NCBI RefSeq assembly: GCF_009730915.1
Contig: NC_052476.1
Span: 20,007,257 to 20,071,256 of the forward strand
From: Dioscorea cayenensis subsp. rotundata
Lineage: Eukaryota > Streptophyta > Magnoliopsida > Dioscoreales > Dioscoreaceae
Direction: 5' to 3'
Length of the DNA stretch: 64,000 bases
Both the position numbers and the translations under genes were made by a program. The notes under the pieces were generated by a model. The model saw nothing but the letters and a program-made list of their open reading frames with translations. It was not told the origin of the DNA and ran no database searches. Below, in pieces: positions 13,550 to 24,682 of this stretch. Position 1 is the stretch's first letter. Each line of letters starts with the position of its first letter.

Positions 13550-13710
13550 CGCGGGACGATGGCGACAAAGATCAACCGCATACACATCCTTACATTGTTG
13601 TTCTTGTTGTGGGATCGTGTCCGCCTCGACGGGACGACGGCGACGACAGATCAACCGCAGCATACTTTCCTTCACATGGTTCTCGTTGCTGGTGGGATCG
13701 CGTCTCGCTG
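13550..13710 (-). repeat. ~79 bp tandem repeat inside the Ulp1-like coding region
   Basis: Two units starting near 13550 and 13629 share the GGGACGA-GGCGAC, AGATCAACCGCA and GTTCTTGTTGTGGGATCG-type blocks. In the coding (minus) sense they encode a repeat that contains PQQEQ-CKDV and A-D residues. Copy 2 has the same array at about 22600-22770, so it predates the separation of the two copies. Confidence 0.6.
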
Positions 13711-14589
13711 GTCATGCAGTCATCGTCGGCCACTGCCACTCAGCAACGGATTCGACGCATCTTCTCAACCGTGGCCACGACAACGAAAGATCACTGGGAG
13801 ACACACCCTTAACTTGTTCTCGACCTTCGTGGATCGCTGTCCATCTGACGCCGTATCTCGCAGTACCGGTTCCACTGGTCGACGATTTCATCGAGAAGAG
13901 AGTCAACGACCTTCTCAACCGCGAACGCCACATCATCTCACGATGTCCTCCACCGCTCATGGCCATGTCATCAATGGCGATGCACTCACGAATGACGATC
14001 GACCGATGGTGTCGCTATTGTTTCATCGCCACCGGCTGGAGATGAGGCAGATTGTTCTCCTCTTTTCGCAAGTCTCTTCGAATGTGGCCGCCTTGAACGA
14101 CTCTTCCCGATGATGTCGCTGCCGCCAAACCCGACGCCTGCTCGTCTCCCGGTGCTTTTGCCTTTTCGAGGGATGGCGCAAATGGTCAGCGAACGCCCTT
14201 CCAGCGCCCACACGAGGCGATGTCGAGGAAACTCGGTCATCAATATCTCGCACGCCGCATACAGAGTCATGGCGACATCTTCACCAATGCCACGGGTACG
14301 CCACGGCCTGAGGGGCCGCCATGGTCTGGGGGACCGCTCGCTGTCGTGGTAGGGGGTTGCTGCAATCGCCGGGTAGGGGAGGGCTTCTCCTGGCCGAGGA
14401 AATCGCGTGCGCTGGGTGGGTCGAAGTAGGAGAACGGCGCCCGGCCAAGCACGTATGTAGGCCGCCTCTCTCATCCCGCCTTCGAGCAAGTGGTTCCGGA
14501 GCAATGGCATCCATCCGTCGGTTGGCGCCAACAAATATTTCTTCTTCAGCATTCGCCGGAACCAGCTCAGGAAACTAACATATGTAAAC

Positions 14590-14775
14590 CAAACAATTTC
14601 AGCGAGATCATTCATTTTAAACTATAAAAACTATATATTTAAACGTTATAGAATATAATTAAACGGAGAACAAAATATTTAAACGGTTATGAATAATAGT
14701 TAAACGGTAAATACTAAAGTTAAACGCTAAATAAAATGTTTAAACATTAAAGACTTATGTTAGACATTGTCCATG
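14590..14775 (-). repeat. Degenerate ~20 bp TTTAAAC repeat array in an Ulp1-gene intron
   Basis: TTAAAC occurs about every 19-21 bases (…ATTTAAACG…, …AATTAAACGGAG…, …TTTAAACGGTT…, …GTTAAACGGTAA…, …GTTAAACGCTAA…). Similar arrays occur at 13170-13340 and 15640-15800, and in the transposase introns (9535-9690, 11000-11165). Copy 2 has them in the same positions (for example 23700-23880 and 24760-24910). Confidence 0.65.
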
Positions 14776-15575
14776 ATTTATTACCTCTTTTCCATCGAGC
14801 GATGACAAGTTTCGCTTTCACCGCCGCTGCTTCCTAGTAGTACTTTCACCAGTAGCACAAGATCCTCGGGATCTCGCCGAACGGACTTTCTTCCCCCGCT
14901 CCGGCCAGCAGAAACCGTGACGTTAAGCCGACCCCAGCAACCCCTTTAATGCACTCCTGTGTCGGTCTTCTTCCCGGCAAGATCTATCTTGCGACTCTCA
15001 GGCCGCCAGGAATATCCTCCATAAGCCACTGTCAGGCCGCCTCGCGCCCACGCCAGACGTCCCCATGGGTCGGTAGATCATCGACGTAATCAACGATCCA
15101 GCTCGGAACCGAGCATGATGTATTCTGGGAAGAGGACCGTCCCCCACGAGGTACAGCACCATCGAGTTTGACAAAAATTATCTTCTTCTCCCTCCGTCGA
15201 ACAAGTTGCACCAGTAGCGCTTCGATGGAGTCTCCGCTCTCGTAGGTCTTTGATAGATCACCGCCTTCAACGCCGACCGGTTTTCTTCTTCGAAGACCAC
15301 CGCTACGCCATCGCAACGCCGCACTCAAGAACGAGGGCCACATCTTGAGGTCTCGAAACTCGCGAAAGCTTTCCCCGATCCCCGAATTTATCGGTGCGAC
15401 CATCGTCATTTTCGCAAAAAGAGAATCAAGAAGGGCCCTCTCGTATATGGCTTCCAGCTTTCAAATAACCACGCAAACGGTGTCCTCTCGAATAATCTCC
15501 CAAAGGTCGAGGGGTCATGTTAACTTTCAATTCAACCTAAGGTCTCCACAACTCGCGCCAAATAGCAACGCCCAT

Positions 15576-16486
15576 TAACTAGGGTCGACCGCCATAATCA
15601 CAAGCCCGCATGATTACGACAAAAGTTTAGCGGAAATATAAGGTTTTAAACCAGAACTCTCGCTATCAAACGTAGATATAAAATGTTAAACGAGACCCAT
15701 TTTGTTAAATGTAGACGTAGAATACTTAAACAGAGACAACAAATGTTAAACTCAGAACATCTCATTTCTTAAACGCCAACCCCATTTCAGAAACCTCAAA
15801 CCCATATCAAACCTAAACTGAAATGTACATTATAAATATTACACAAATCATAATAATCAAGAAACTATTTCGATAGTGTATACATACGAAATGCAAAACA
15901 AAACAAAACCCTAGCCGAGAAATCTCCTGCAGACTAACAAAAACCCTCAAACTGAGAAATCCCCTCAGACTTCAATATCTTCCAACAAAAATGAGCACAA
16001 ACAAAACCGAAAAATCTTTCTTCAGAATGTAACGCTAACATAAAACCATACTCAATACCTTAGATCAGAATCGACGAAACGCCAACTAGTCATGGGGACT
16101 CTCCTTCGAGATACCGGTGAAAGGGAAAAAGTCGATGAAATGCTAATTACAGAGGGTCACAGAGAGAGACAACTTCGGAGACAACTTTCGAAATGGAAAA
16201 GTCAAGACGTGAGTCGAGAAAAAGCAATTAAACTGCCCAATAAATTGCCTCTTGTTACCCTACGGAAAAACCCCCACTTCCTCTCAACGCCGAGACGGGT
16301 CAGCAGCCCACGACTCCCTACGCAGCAAGTGCATTTTCGGCTCCAAAAATTTGAAACTCACTCCGCTCACATCCGCTACAGGGCTTTGCGGGGTTCGAAA
16401 AAACATGACTTTTAAAAAGCGAGTGCATGATCAGAAACTAATCTGTTTTTGCAATTTTACAAACTTAAAGGGTTTTTTTGGCAATT
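15576..16486. other. Right arm of MULE copy 1, including a second TTTAAAC array and terminal repeat
   Basis: 15640-15800 holds a ~20 bp-periodic AAAC array. 15890-16080 looks like the leader of the minus-strand gene (AAACCCTAGC, CCTCAGACTTCAA). About 16390-16486 is the right terminal inverted repeat, ending GGCAATTTC. A 107-codon plus ORF at 16092-16415 is not conserved in copy 2 and is rejected as a gene. Confidence 0.5.
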
Positions 16487-17192
16487 TCAATTATGTTTAT
16501 CAATAAAATATATAATCTGTGGTATTTGATAGTGATTTTGATTTTGTTGGTATATTTAGACATTGGGATGTATAACAATTTATTGTTATCATCTTCAATT
16601 AAAGGGATGTTTCAACTACAATCTAGACCATGAAAGGTTCAATAATGTATTTTTGGTGGAAGGGTATATATGAAATAAATAGTAATACACAAGGTCATAA
16701 AATGGCAATTATTATTATTAATCAAATATAAGTTGCACTTTTTGAACCGCCCCAAACTTCTAATTATGCTCTAAAAAAGAATTTCTAATTCAAAATGGTT
16801 TTGTTGGTACACTTCACTTAATGTAACTTTTTATTAATGTGTTTATAAACATATAATATTTGTCATTTGTTTTTAAACTACTCTAATCGTTAAATATTTG
16901 TTCTTTCAATGGGTTTTATAAATCAATAAATAAATGATTTTTTTATCTAATAGTCATTTTTTTATGATTTATAAAAAAAACAATATGATTTTTTATTACA
17001 TTATAATTATTATTATTGTGATAAATACGGACAAAACATATATGTGTATACAGGGTGGAAATTGATTATCCAACCCACGCACTTTTAGCTGAAGACAAGA
17101 AGCTTAAGTTGTAAGTCCGCATTTATAACCGGTGATCAATTATCAATTTTATTTTATTTTGTTTAAATCCTATTTTCATAATGATTGAATTA
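16487..17192. other. AT-rich intergenic DNA between MULE copy 1 and the gap
   Basis: Low-GC host DNA without a usable reading frame. It shares no obvious similarity with the flank of copy 2 (25647-25850), which argues for independent insertions rather than one segmental duplication. Confidence 0.5.
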
Positions 17193-18192
17193 NNNNNNNN
17201 NNNNNNNNNNNNNNNNNNNNNNNNNNNNNNNNNNNNNNNNNNNNNNNNNNNNNNNNNNNNNNNNNNNNNNNNNNNNNNNNNNNNNNNNNNNNNNNNNNNN
17301 NNNNNNNNNNNNNNNNNNNNNNNNNNNNNNNNNNNNNNNNNNNNNNNNNNNNNNNNNNNNNNNNNNNNNNNNNNNNNNNNNNNNNNNNNNNNNNNNNNNN
17401 NNNNNNNNNNNNNNNNNNNNNNNNNNNNNNNNNNNNNNNNNNNNNNNNNNNNNNNNNNNNNNNNNNNNNNNNNNNNNNNNNNNNNNNNNNNNNNNNNNNN
17501 NNNNNNNNNNNNNNNNNNNNNNNNNNNNNNNNNNNNNNNNNNNNNNNNNNNNNNNNNNNNNNNNNNNNNNNNNNNNNNNNNNNNNNNNNNNNNNNNNNNN
17601 NNNNNNNNNNNNNNNNNNNNNNNNNNNNNNNNNNNNNNNNNNNNNNNNNNNNNNNNNNNNNNNNNNNNNNNNNNNNNNNNNNNNNNNNNNNNNNNNNNNN
17701 NNNNNNNNNNNNNNNNNNNNNNNNNNNNNNNNNNNNNNNNNNNNNNNNNNNNNNNNNNNNNNNNNNNNNNNNNNNNNNNNNNNNNNNNNNNNNNNNNNNN
17801 NNNNNNNNNNNNNNNNNNNNNNNNNNNNNNNNNNNNNNNNNNNNNNNNNNNNNNNNNNNNNNNNNNNNNNNNNNNNNNNNNNNNNNNNNNNNNNNNNNNN
17901 NNNNNNNNNNNNNNNNNNNNNNNNNNNNNNNNNNNNNNNNNNNNNNNNNNNNNNNNNNNNNNNNNNNNNNNNNNNNNNNNNNNNNNNNNNNNNNNNNNNN
18001 NNNNNNNNNNNNNNNNNNNNNNNNNNNNNNNNNNNNNNNNNNNNNNNNNNNNNNNNNNNNNNNNNNNNNNNNNNNNNNNNNNNNNNNNNNNNNNNNNNNN
18101 NNNNNNNNNNNNNNNNNNNNNNNNNNNNNNNNNNNNNNNNNNNNNNNNNNNNNNNNNNNNNNNNNNNNNNNNNNNNNNNNNNNNNNNNNNNN
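17193..18192. other. Assembly gap, 1000 N
   Basis: Exactly 1000 undetermined bases, the conventional placeholder for a gap of unknown length. Sequence resumes inside the MULE at a point equivalent to about position 8880 of copy 1, so the missing DNA should include some 2 kb of the left arm of copy 2. Confidence 0.95.
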
Positions 18193-18503
18193 AAAAGCAG
18201 CGTTTAAGCAGGATACTCATGTCGGCGATGACAATATGTCTTCATCGCGACGGTGACATATATTTCCCTTTTTGCCCTTCGGGATGGAGGGAAAAAAATA
18301 CCGTCAATCACATCACGTCTAGTCTAACCTCTATGCACTTTTTTGTTTTCATTGCGACAGTGATATATATATATATATATACACTTTTTTTTGTTTGCCT
18401 ATCTGACTGTTGTTTGTTGTTTACATCTTCTTCTTCTTACGTCTTATTTTTTTGTTCTTCATTTCATTTGGTTTTGTATCGATTTGGTTTCGGCCGATAT
18501 ATT

Positions 18504-21015
18504 ATGGAGAGTTTTTGTGGTATTGCTAGATTGACGGGGAGGGAAGAGTGCTAATGTTCACGGCTCGAGACTTCATGGGAGTTGGTGTTAGGCGAGATAT
18601 GTGAGCGATGGGGTCTCGAAGTTTCTCTTATCGAGGGTTAAGTTTATCACACGGATGGATATAAAAGCGGTTTGTCAATAGAAAAGCGATGTTGACTTCA
18701 GGCGGATGTGTCAGCGTGCACTCCATCTTCAAATGTGTTGTAGTTGATCTTGTTGTCGAGGAGCGGAAGATGTGTCGTTGCTGAATCCTAATGAAAATGA
18801 GTTTTTACTCGTTGTAAGTTCCTTCTCTTTTTATTTGTTTCGATTGTTTGGGTTCGTTTAGTGTTTAAATATGTCAAAAGTCATTTGGTTAACATCTTGT
18901 ACTAGATCGTTTTACGTATTCGATAGCTTGCTTAAGTATTTAATTTAACATTTAAATATTGTCATTATCACTTAAACATTATATTCTCCAGCTTAACATA
19001 TTAATCTTTTTCATTTGGTGAAGTGTTGGCGAGAATTGATTCTGCGAGTGCTCCAGTTCATCCCCATGGTGACCACGGACGGTGTGGGATGTCTTCCTTC
19101 CTCGTCGGATCATTACGAAATCTTGTCGTTGGATATTGGACAACGTTTTGCGGTGTCGAACATTTCGAGGATGTGCTTGAAATCATGCGATCAAGCGAAT
19201 TTTGACTTCAAATTCATAAAGAGCGAAAAAAACATCGGGTGACTGTGGAATACTGCTGCGAGTGGTTGTCGTTAGGCGCTATCATGCATCAAAAGAGTAT
19301 AACAAAAAAATACTTTTCGGAATCAAGACAATCAACCCGTCACACACTTGCGGTGGAGGCGTAGGTTCGGCGTCACATCAAAGCGTCTAAAAATGGGTTA
19401 GCGCTGAGTGATTCGAAGCTCGAGGACCGGCCCTTATGCTGAGGCCAGTCGACATTCGGAAGGACATGTTGCGGGGAACATGGTGTCCACGTACCATACA
19501 AGTAGGCTTGGTTGGGAAAAGAGCATGCGGGGTGGTCCTCGGCGCAGTGACATCTCCAGCTACTGTTGTTTGCTTTTGGTATGTGGATAAGGTGGGTGAG
19601 ACAAATCCGGCGGTGCGATCGTGGAAAGAGGCGGTGATCGTTTTAAAGCGTGCATTCTTTTCTTTCGGCACGTGTATTGTGGGATTCAAGAGGGCTTGCG
19701 GGCCCGGCTTCTATTTCTCGATGGTACCCACCTCGCTTGAAAAATATCGAGAGTGCACTCTTTGGGTGCGCGAGGGAAAGATGGAAACAATGGTTTTTTT
19801 CACGTTGCCAATTGGACTTGGTTCATATCTAAGTTAGGCGATGCTTTATACGAGGAAGGAGATTATCATGAGATAATTACCTTCGTGTCGAGACGAGTCG
19901 AGGGACCTTGTGAGCGCGATTGCGAAGTCTTCCCTTCTTCGCCACATGCATCTTGTCTTCGACATTTGGAGGCCAATTTTATGAAAGCCAGATGTCGGAC
20001 TTGGGAAGGCATTGAGGGAGGAGTCTTGTTCATATGCTTCCGCGTTGCGTGGGCGTCCACGGCCAAAGATTTTGATGATATCAGTGAATGAGCTGCAGGC
20101 CGCGTTACCGAAGCTCATCATTTGGTTGATTAATAAATCGGATATGGCACATTGGTCGAATTATCCATTCGAGAGGTGATCGTTGGGGTGAGATGTATTC
20201 AAATGTCGGGTGGAGTCGTTCGATGCTTGGATCAAGGAAGCTCGTCGTTTCACCGGGTGGCGAAAATGGTCGACTCCATAAGGTTCTGCGAAATGTTGAT
20301 TTACACTTAACATTTAGTGTTATCCTTTTAAACATTCTCAATCTTTGTTTAATTACACTTGTCGACTTTTAAATATTAATCCTTTCGTTTAAATATTTAC
20401 AAAAATGTTTAAACATGTTTCTGAGTATTTAACCATCACTATCTTTGTTTAACCTTATTTGTCAGGTTCAAGTTGATGCGCATTTTATGTAACCGGCGTG
20501 ATTAAGCGAACAAATGGGAGACCTACTTATGCCCAGACATACATTCGAAGGTAGAGATCATTGTTGAGGATAGCCGAAATCTTAGGTGTTGGTCGTTGTG
20601 TCGATGATCGTTACGAGTGATCGACCGGTCTGACAACTACTGTAGATCTCGCCATCGAGAACTTGTTACGTATCGAAGGTGGCAAGTTTATGGTATCCCT
20701 TGCGAACACGCTTGCTGCTATGATAATCGCGGACGGACACCAGCGTCCATCGATTTATTAGCGGGTACTTCACCGTCGACAATTACTAAAGTGGCGTATA
20801 AAAGCTATATTCCCCATACAAGCGATGGCGAGGCCTTGAGGGCGAAATCGTGAGCTTCGTTTGGGACCGCTCAGTGGCGGAAAGGCGGCTGATCGGCCTG
20901 GGACGAAGAGGATCGAGTCGCATGGCGTTTGATGTCCGCGAGTTACATTGCTGTGCCCTTGCCATGGATCCGGTCACGATCATAGATCTTCTGATGAAAG
21001 CGTCATGCGAGCTAG
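18504..21015 (+). pseudogene. MuDR-type MULE transposase, frameshifted (copy 2)
   Basis: Same exon layout as copy 1. Visible family features include MESFCGIAR at the start, ALYEEGDYHEIITFVS and LRHLEANFMKA (C-x2-H region) near 19950, AWASTAKDFDD, and a clear SWIM-type zinc finger piece RRWQVYGIPCEHACC at ~20650-20720. The GGTACCCACCTCG segment (GTHL region, ~19720) is preceded here by an intact CTCGAT, so the catalytic Asp codon survives where copy 1 lost it. About 30 bases are missing near 19807 relative to copy 1 (between the HV and the NWTWF segments). Several frameshifts remain, so no full protein is encoded. Confidence 0.8.
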
Positions 21016-21429
21016 GTATTGTAAATAAACCCAGCGATGACGAGGGAAACATTGTGTATTGATGGGCAACTTTCCAAATTTAAACTCTTACTCTTTCTGA
21101 TGAATGCATTTATTTAAAGCAGAGGCAGTGTTATTTTAAAGCGGATACGCTTTGTAATTTGAAATATTTCAAAGCTGATGTTTAAGCGATATATGGTATA
21201 TTTAAACAATGAAAGCGAAATGTACACAATTACAGCGTAAATTAAACAATGAAATGAAAGCGAATAGAATTTAACACGCTTTACAATTGAAAACAAACAA
21301 AAATTTACATTGAGATATACAAGTCGTATTCTTCGAAACCAAAAACAATGAATTGAATGTCGGGGTTTTACATTCGAAAACAAAATTGACATTGAGATAT
21401 ACTAAGACATGTTCTTGAAAACAAAAATT

Positions 21430-24400
21430 TAACCCAGCTTGTGACGACCCCCTTTCTCATGGGACTGCGGGTGCCCTCCCACTCCTTAAGTATCCGGGTA
21501 ACATACTTAGTCCCGAGGTAAGGAGCGATGCATGCTGCGGTGGCCGTAACTTCTACTTTCAAAGTAATTGCTCGATAAACCGCATGGCGTAGGCAGCGCT
21601 GATCGGCGCTTCCTTGTTTTTGGCGTGGGGTTTCCATGTCGTGCACGAGTGGGTACTTTGCCGTGGCCGACTCGCCGAACTCCATATCGACATAATTGTC
21701 GAATAGATTCCGCTGTCGAGATATGCAAGTTGAGATTAGAATACCGATTAAATACCAAACACTATTAATCGGACATAATTAAAGAACTTACCATGTCCAA
21801 CGCGTCTTTATCGTACCCGGACATGAAGAATAATGCACTGTATTCTTGTTTATCATTGTCGAGGGACGAGCGACATGGAAGTGGTCATTCATGATTATCG
21901 GGAGGATGACAATTTGAACTTCGATGCGAGGTTCGCACAACATCCCCGACCATAGCCATGGTGTTTCATGTGCGTCGTCCTGCTTTGACATAAAGCAGTA
22001 AGCGATGCGGTGATGGAGGCGCTTCTTGTAAGGATATGGCTCTTTGCTCGCAGACTTTTGTATTATGCATACTGAAAGCGTCCCATCACATCATCTGTGA
22101 CCATCTCCTTCTCCTCAGCGGCGTGTACAATTTGTCCGTGTGGTGTTGACGGTGTCATTCTTCCATGCGACATTCTTTGAGGTTAAAGCGATAACATGAT
22201 ATAATAAGACCATATTGTAAATATTTAAATGATATTATCAATTGTTAAATGATATTATATATAATTAAACGTTAAGTAGACAAATTAAATGATAACATAA
22301 AGACATTAAACACTATTAGAAAATCGTTAAACACTATAATAAAAACTTTAAACACTATCATAAAAACTTTAGACTTACCCGTCCATAGAGTAGTTGTGGA
22401 AGATCCTCATCAACTCATGCTCGTATTTCTTAAGACGAGACAGGCCAACCCATTTTTTTTTTGGGAATAAAAGCTTTTCGAGCCGTCTGGTCCCATTGTT
22501 GATTGGCCTTGATCATCTCTCTCGTTGCTCGGTCGGGGTCTTCATGGGGCACTGCCGTTGTACCTTCACGGTATTCGACACAGCCAGACATCTTCCTTCG
22601 ATGCGAGGACGACTGCGACAGCATCAACTCATGAGACACATCCTTACATGGTTGTTCTTGTTGTGGGATTGTGCTACGGCTCGATGCTGGGACGGCGGCG
22701 ACAACATCAACCGCGGACACATCCTTACATGGTTCTAGTTTGTGGTGGGATTGTGTCACGCTCGATGCGTACTCTGTCGGCCACGCGGCCACGCGCCGCG
22801 AAGCAGATTCAGCGATCTTCTCAGCGTAGCCCGCGGCGAGCGGCATCATTTTGAGACACACCCTTAGCTTGTTCTTGATCCGCAGGATTGTGTCCATCTT
22901 TGATCGCCTGATCTCGGCTGATCGGGTTCCACCAGGGTCCATCGATTCATTAAGAAGAGGTTGACGACGCTTCTCAGCCGCGGCAGCAGCCTACATCATC
23001 GATGATGTCCTCCACCGTCATGGCCATGTCATCAGCGGCGACGACCTCGATGACAACATCGGTCGTCGATGGTGTTGATATTGTTTCATCGTCGCCCGGC
23101 GGTGGAGGCGAGCGATATTGTTCTCCTCTTTTCGCAAGTCTCTTCGAATGTGGCCGTCTTGAGAATGACCTTCCCGATGATGTCGTCGTCGTCAAATTCG
23201 ACGCCTCGTTCGTCCGGGTGCTTCGATTCTTTGGAGGGATGGCGCGATCGGTTGTGAACGTCCCCTCCGAGTGCCTCTAACACGAGAGACAAGCGAGAAA
23301 ACTTCGGTCATCAATATTTGGCAGCGCTGCGTAAGAGTTGCGGTGACATCTTCGCTTAATGTCTGCGGGTTGGGTCTGCCATGGTCAGGGTCGCCCGTGG
23401 TTGAGGGGCGCCACAATCGGGGGACTGTCGTTGTCGTGGTAGGGGGTTGTTGCAATCTGCGGGGTGGGGAGGGCTTCTCCGCGTCGAGGATCGCGATGCG
23501 CGTGGTGGGGGCTGGAAGTAGGAGAAGCTGCGTCGGCGCACGATAGAGGCTCGCCTCTCATCATGCCTTCGAGCAAGTGGTTCCGGAGCAATAACATCCA
23601 TCCTTCGGTTGGCCCCAATAAATGTTTCTTCTTGACGATTTCGCGGAACGACTCGAGAAACTAACATATATAAACCAAACAATGTCAGTGAAATCGTTCA
23701 TTTTAAACTATAAAAACTATATTTAAGCAGTGGTTATATATTTAAAGGTTATAGAATATATTTAAAGCGGAGAACAAAATATTTAAACCCGAGTATGAAT
23801 AGAGTTTTTAAAGCGGTAAATACTAAAGTTAAACACTAAATAATATGTTTAAACATTAAAGACTTATGTTAAACATTGTCCATGATTTATTACCTCTTTC
23901 CCATCGAGCGATGACAAAGTCTGGTTTCTACCGGTCGCTTGCTTTCGGTAAAAGTACTTTCACCGTAGCACAACATCCTTGGGATCTTGCTGAAACGGAC
24001 TTTCTTCCCCGTTCGGTCATCTCGTAAAACCGAGCGTTAAGCGCGACCAAGCAACCCCTTAATGTACCACTGTGTTGGTCTTCTTCCGCAGCGATCTATC
24101 TTGCGCTCGAGCGGTTTGCTTGGGGAATATCCTCCATAAGCCACTTGTGCGTCGCTCGCGCCCATGCGTATCGCCCCATGGGTCGGTAGATCATCGACGT
24201 AATCAGCGATCCGATTCGGAACCGAGTCATGATGTATTTTGGGAAGAGGACTGCACCCATGAGGTACACCATCGGGAGTTTGACAAAATTATCTTCTTCT
24301 CCCTCGTCGAACAAGTTGCACTGAGTGCTCTTGATGGAGTCTCGTGTCTCTCGTAGGTTTTTGATAAATACCGCCCTTCGAGCCGACCGGGTTTTCTTCT

Positions 24401-24682
24401 TCGAAAGACGATCGCGTCGCCATCGCAACTGAGACCAAGAACGAGGGCCACATCTCGAGGCTCGAAAGCTTCGGCGAGCTTTTTCCCGATCCTGAATTTG
24501 TTGGTACGACCATCGTACCATTGCAAAAGAGAATCAAGAAGGGCCCTCTCTTGGTATATAGCTTCCAGGTTAGTGAACGCTGCAAACGGTGTCCTTCGAA
24601 TAATCTCCCAGTGTCGAGGGGTCATGTTATCTTTCAATTCGACTAAGGTCTCCACAACTCGGTGTCAAATAGCATCGCCCAT
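21430..24682 (-). pseudogene. Ulp1-type (C48 peptidase) protease-like gene of MULE, frameshifted (copy 2)
   Basis: The first exon is the best preserved part: ATG at 24682, then a TGA where copy 1 and frame comparison suggest Arg, then a 142-codon open stretch (24655-24227). That stretch has MTPRHWEIIRRTPF, ALLDSLLQWYDGRTNKF and DVALVLGLSCDGD, typical of plant DUF1985-like proteins found fused to Ulp1 domains. The linker (22942-22430) repeats PQQEQPCKDVS. The C-terminal block (~21990-21430) contains an IIMNDHFHV segment (catalytic His region), MEFGES-KYPLVHDMETPR and KQGSADQRCLRHAVYR, in which the catalytic-Cys region is frameshifted. Convergent with the transposase. Confidence 0.72.
22600..22770 (-). 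repeat. Tandem repeat in the Ulp1-like linker (copy 2)
   Basis: Two units with CATCAAC-C, ACACATCCTTACATGGTT and GTGGGATTGTG blocks, equivalent to 13550-13710 of copy 1. Confidence 0.55.

Larger units (their letters stand above)
12409..15575 (-). pseudogene. Ulp1-type (C48 peptidase) protease-like gene of MULE, frameshifted (copy 1)
   Basis: Ulp1/SENP-type cysteine proteases remove SUMO from proteins; MULE-borne versions are of unknown role. On the minus strand, an N-terminal block at ~15575-14800 contains a plant DUF1985-like region (EFRDLKMWPSF... in frame pieces; clearer in copy 2). Then comes a low-complexity linker with ~26-residue repeats (13710-13550), and a C-terminal block at ~13100-12409. 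The last has a His region (NHEW, HFH in copy 2), an Asp region (DMEFSG) and the segment KQGSVDYAVYVVVRF, where the catalytic Cys expected after Asp in the family reads Tyr in this frame. AT-rich introns separate the blocks at ~14770-14590 and ~13340-13170. Broken by many indels. It lies tail to tail with the transposase. Confidence 0.7.
6896..16486. mobile_element. Mutator-like element carrying MuDR transposase and Ulp1-like genes (copy 1)
   Basis: A 9.6 kb element containing a MuDR/MULE transposase gene on the plus strand (9181-11730) and an Ulp1 protease-like gene on the minus strand (15575-12409), placed tail to tail. The content differs sharply from its surroundings: higher GC, many CG dinucleotides, and separated from AT-rich host DNA at both ends. 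The ends form an imperfect inverted repeat. The left begins about GGGAAAATTACTGTTCACCC, and the right end read backwards gives a matching series including AAAATTGC, CCAAAAA and CCCC blocks. No convincing 9 bp target duplication was found, so the ends are good to about 10 bp. Established knowledge: MULEs carrying Ulp1-like genes (Kaonashi/KI-type) are described in Arabidopsis and melon. Both genes here are frameshifted. Confidence 0.8.

Noticed and set aside
13320-14113. Plus-strand ORFs of 241 and 184 codons
   Set aside because: They are antisense to the Ulp1-like coding region, lack family features and are not conserved in copy 2.
17123-18554. Long open frames spanning the gap on both strands
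   Set aside because: They consist almost wholly of undetermined bases; only the few dozen real codons at the edges carry information, and these belong to the MULE leader.
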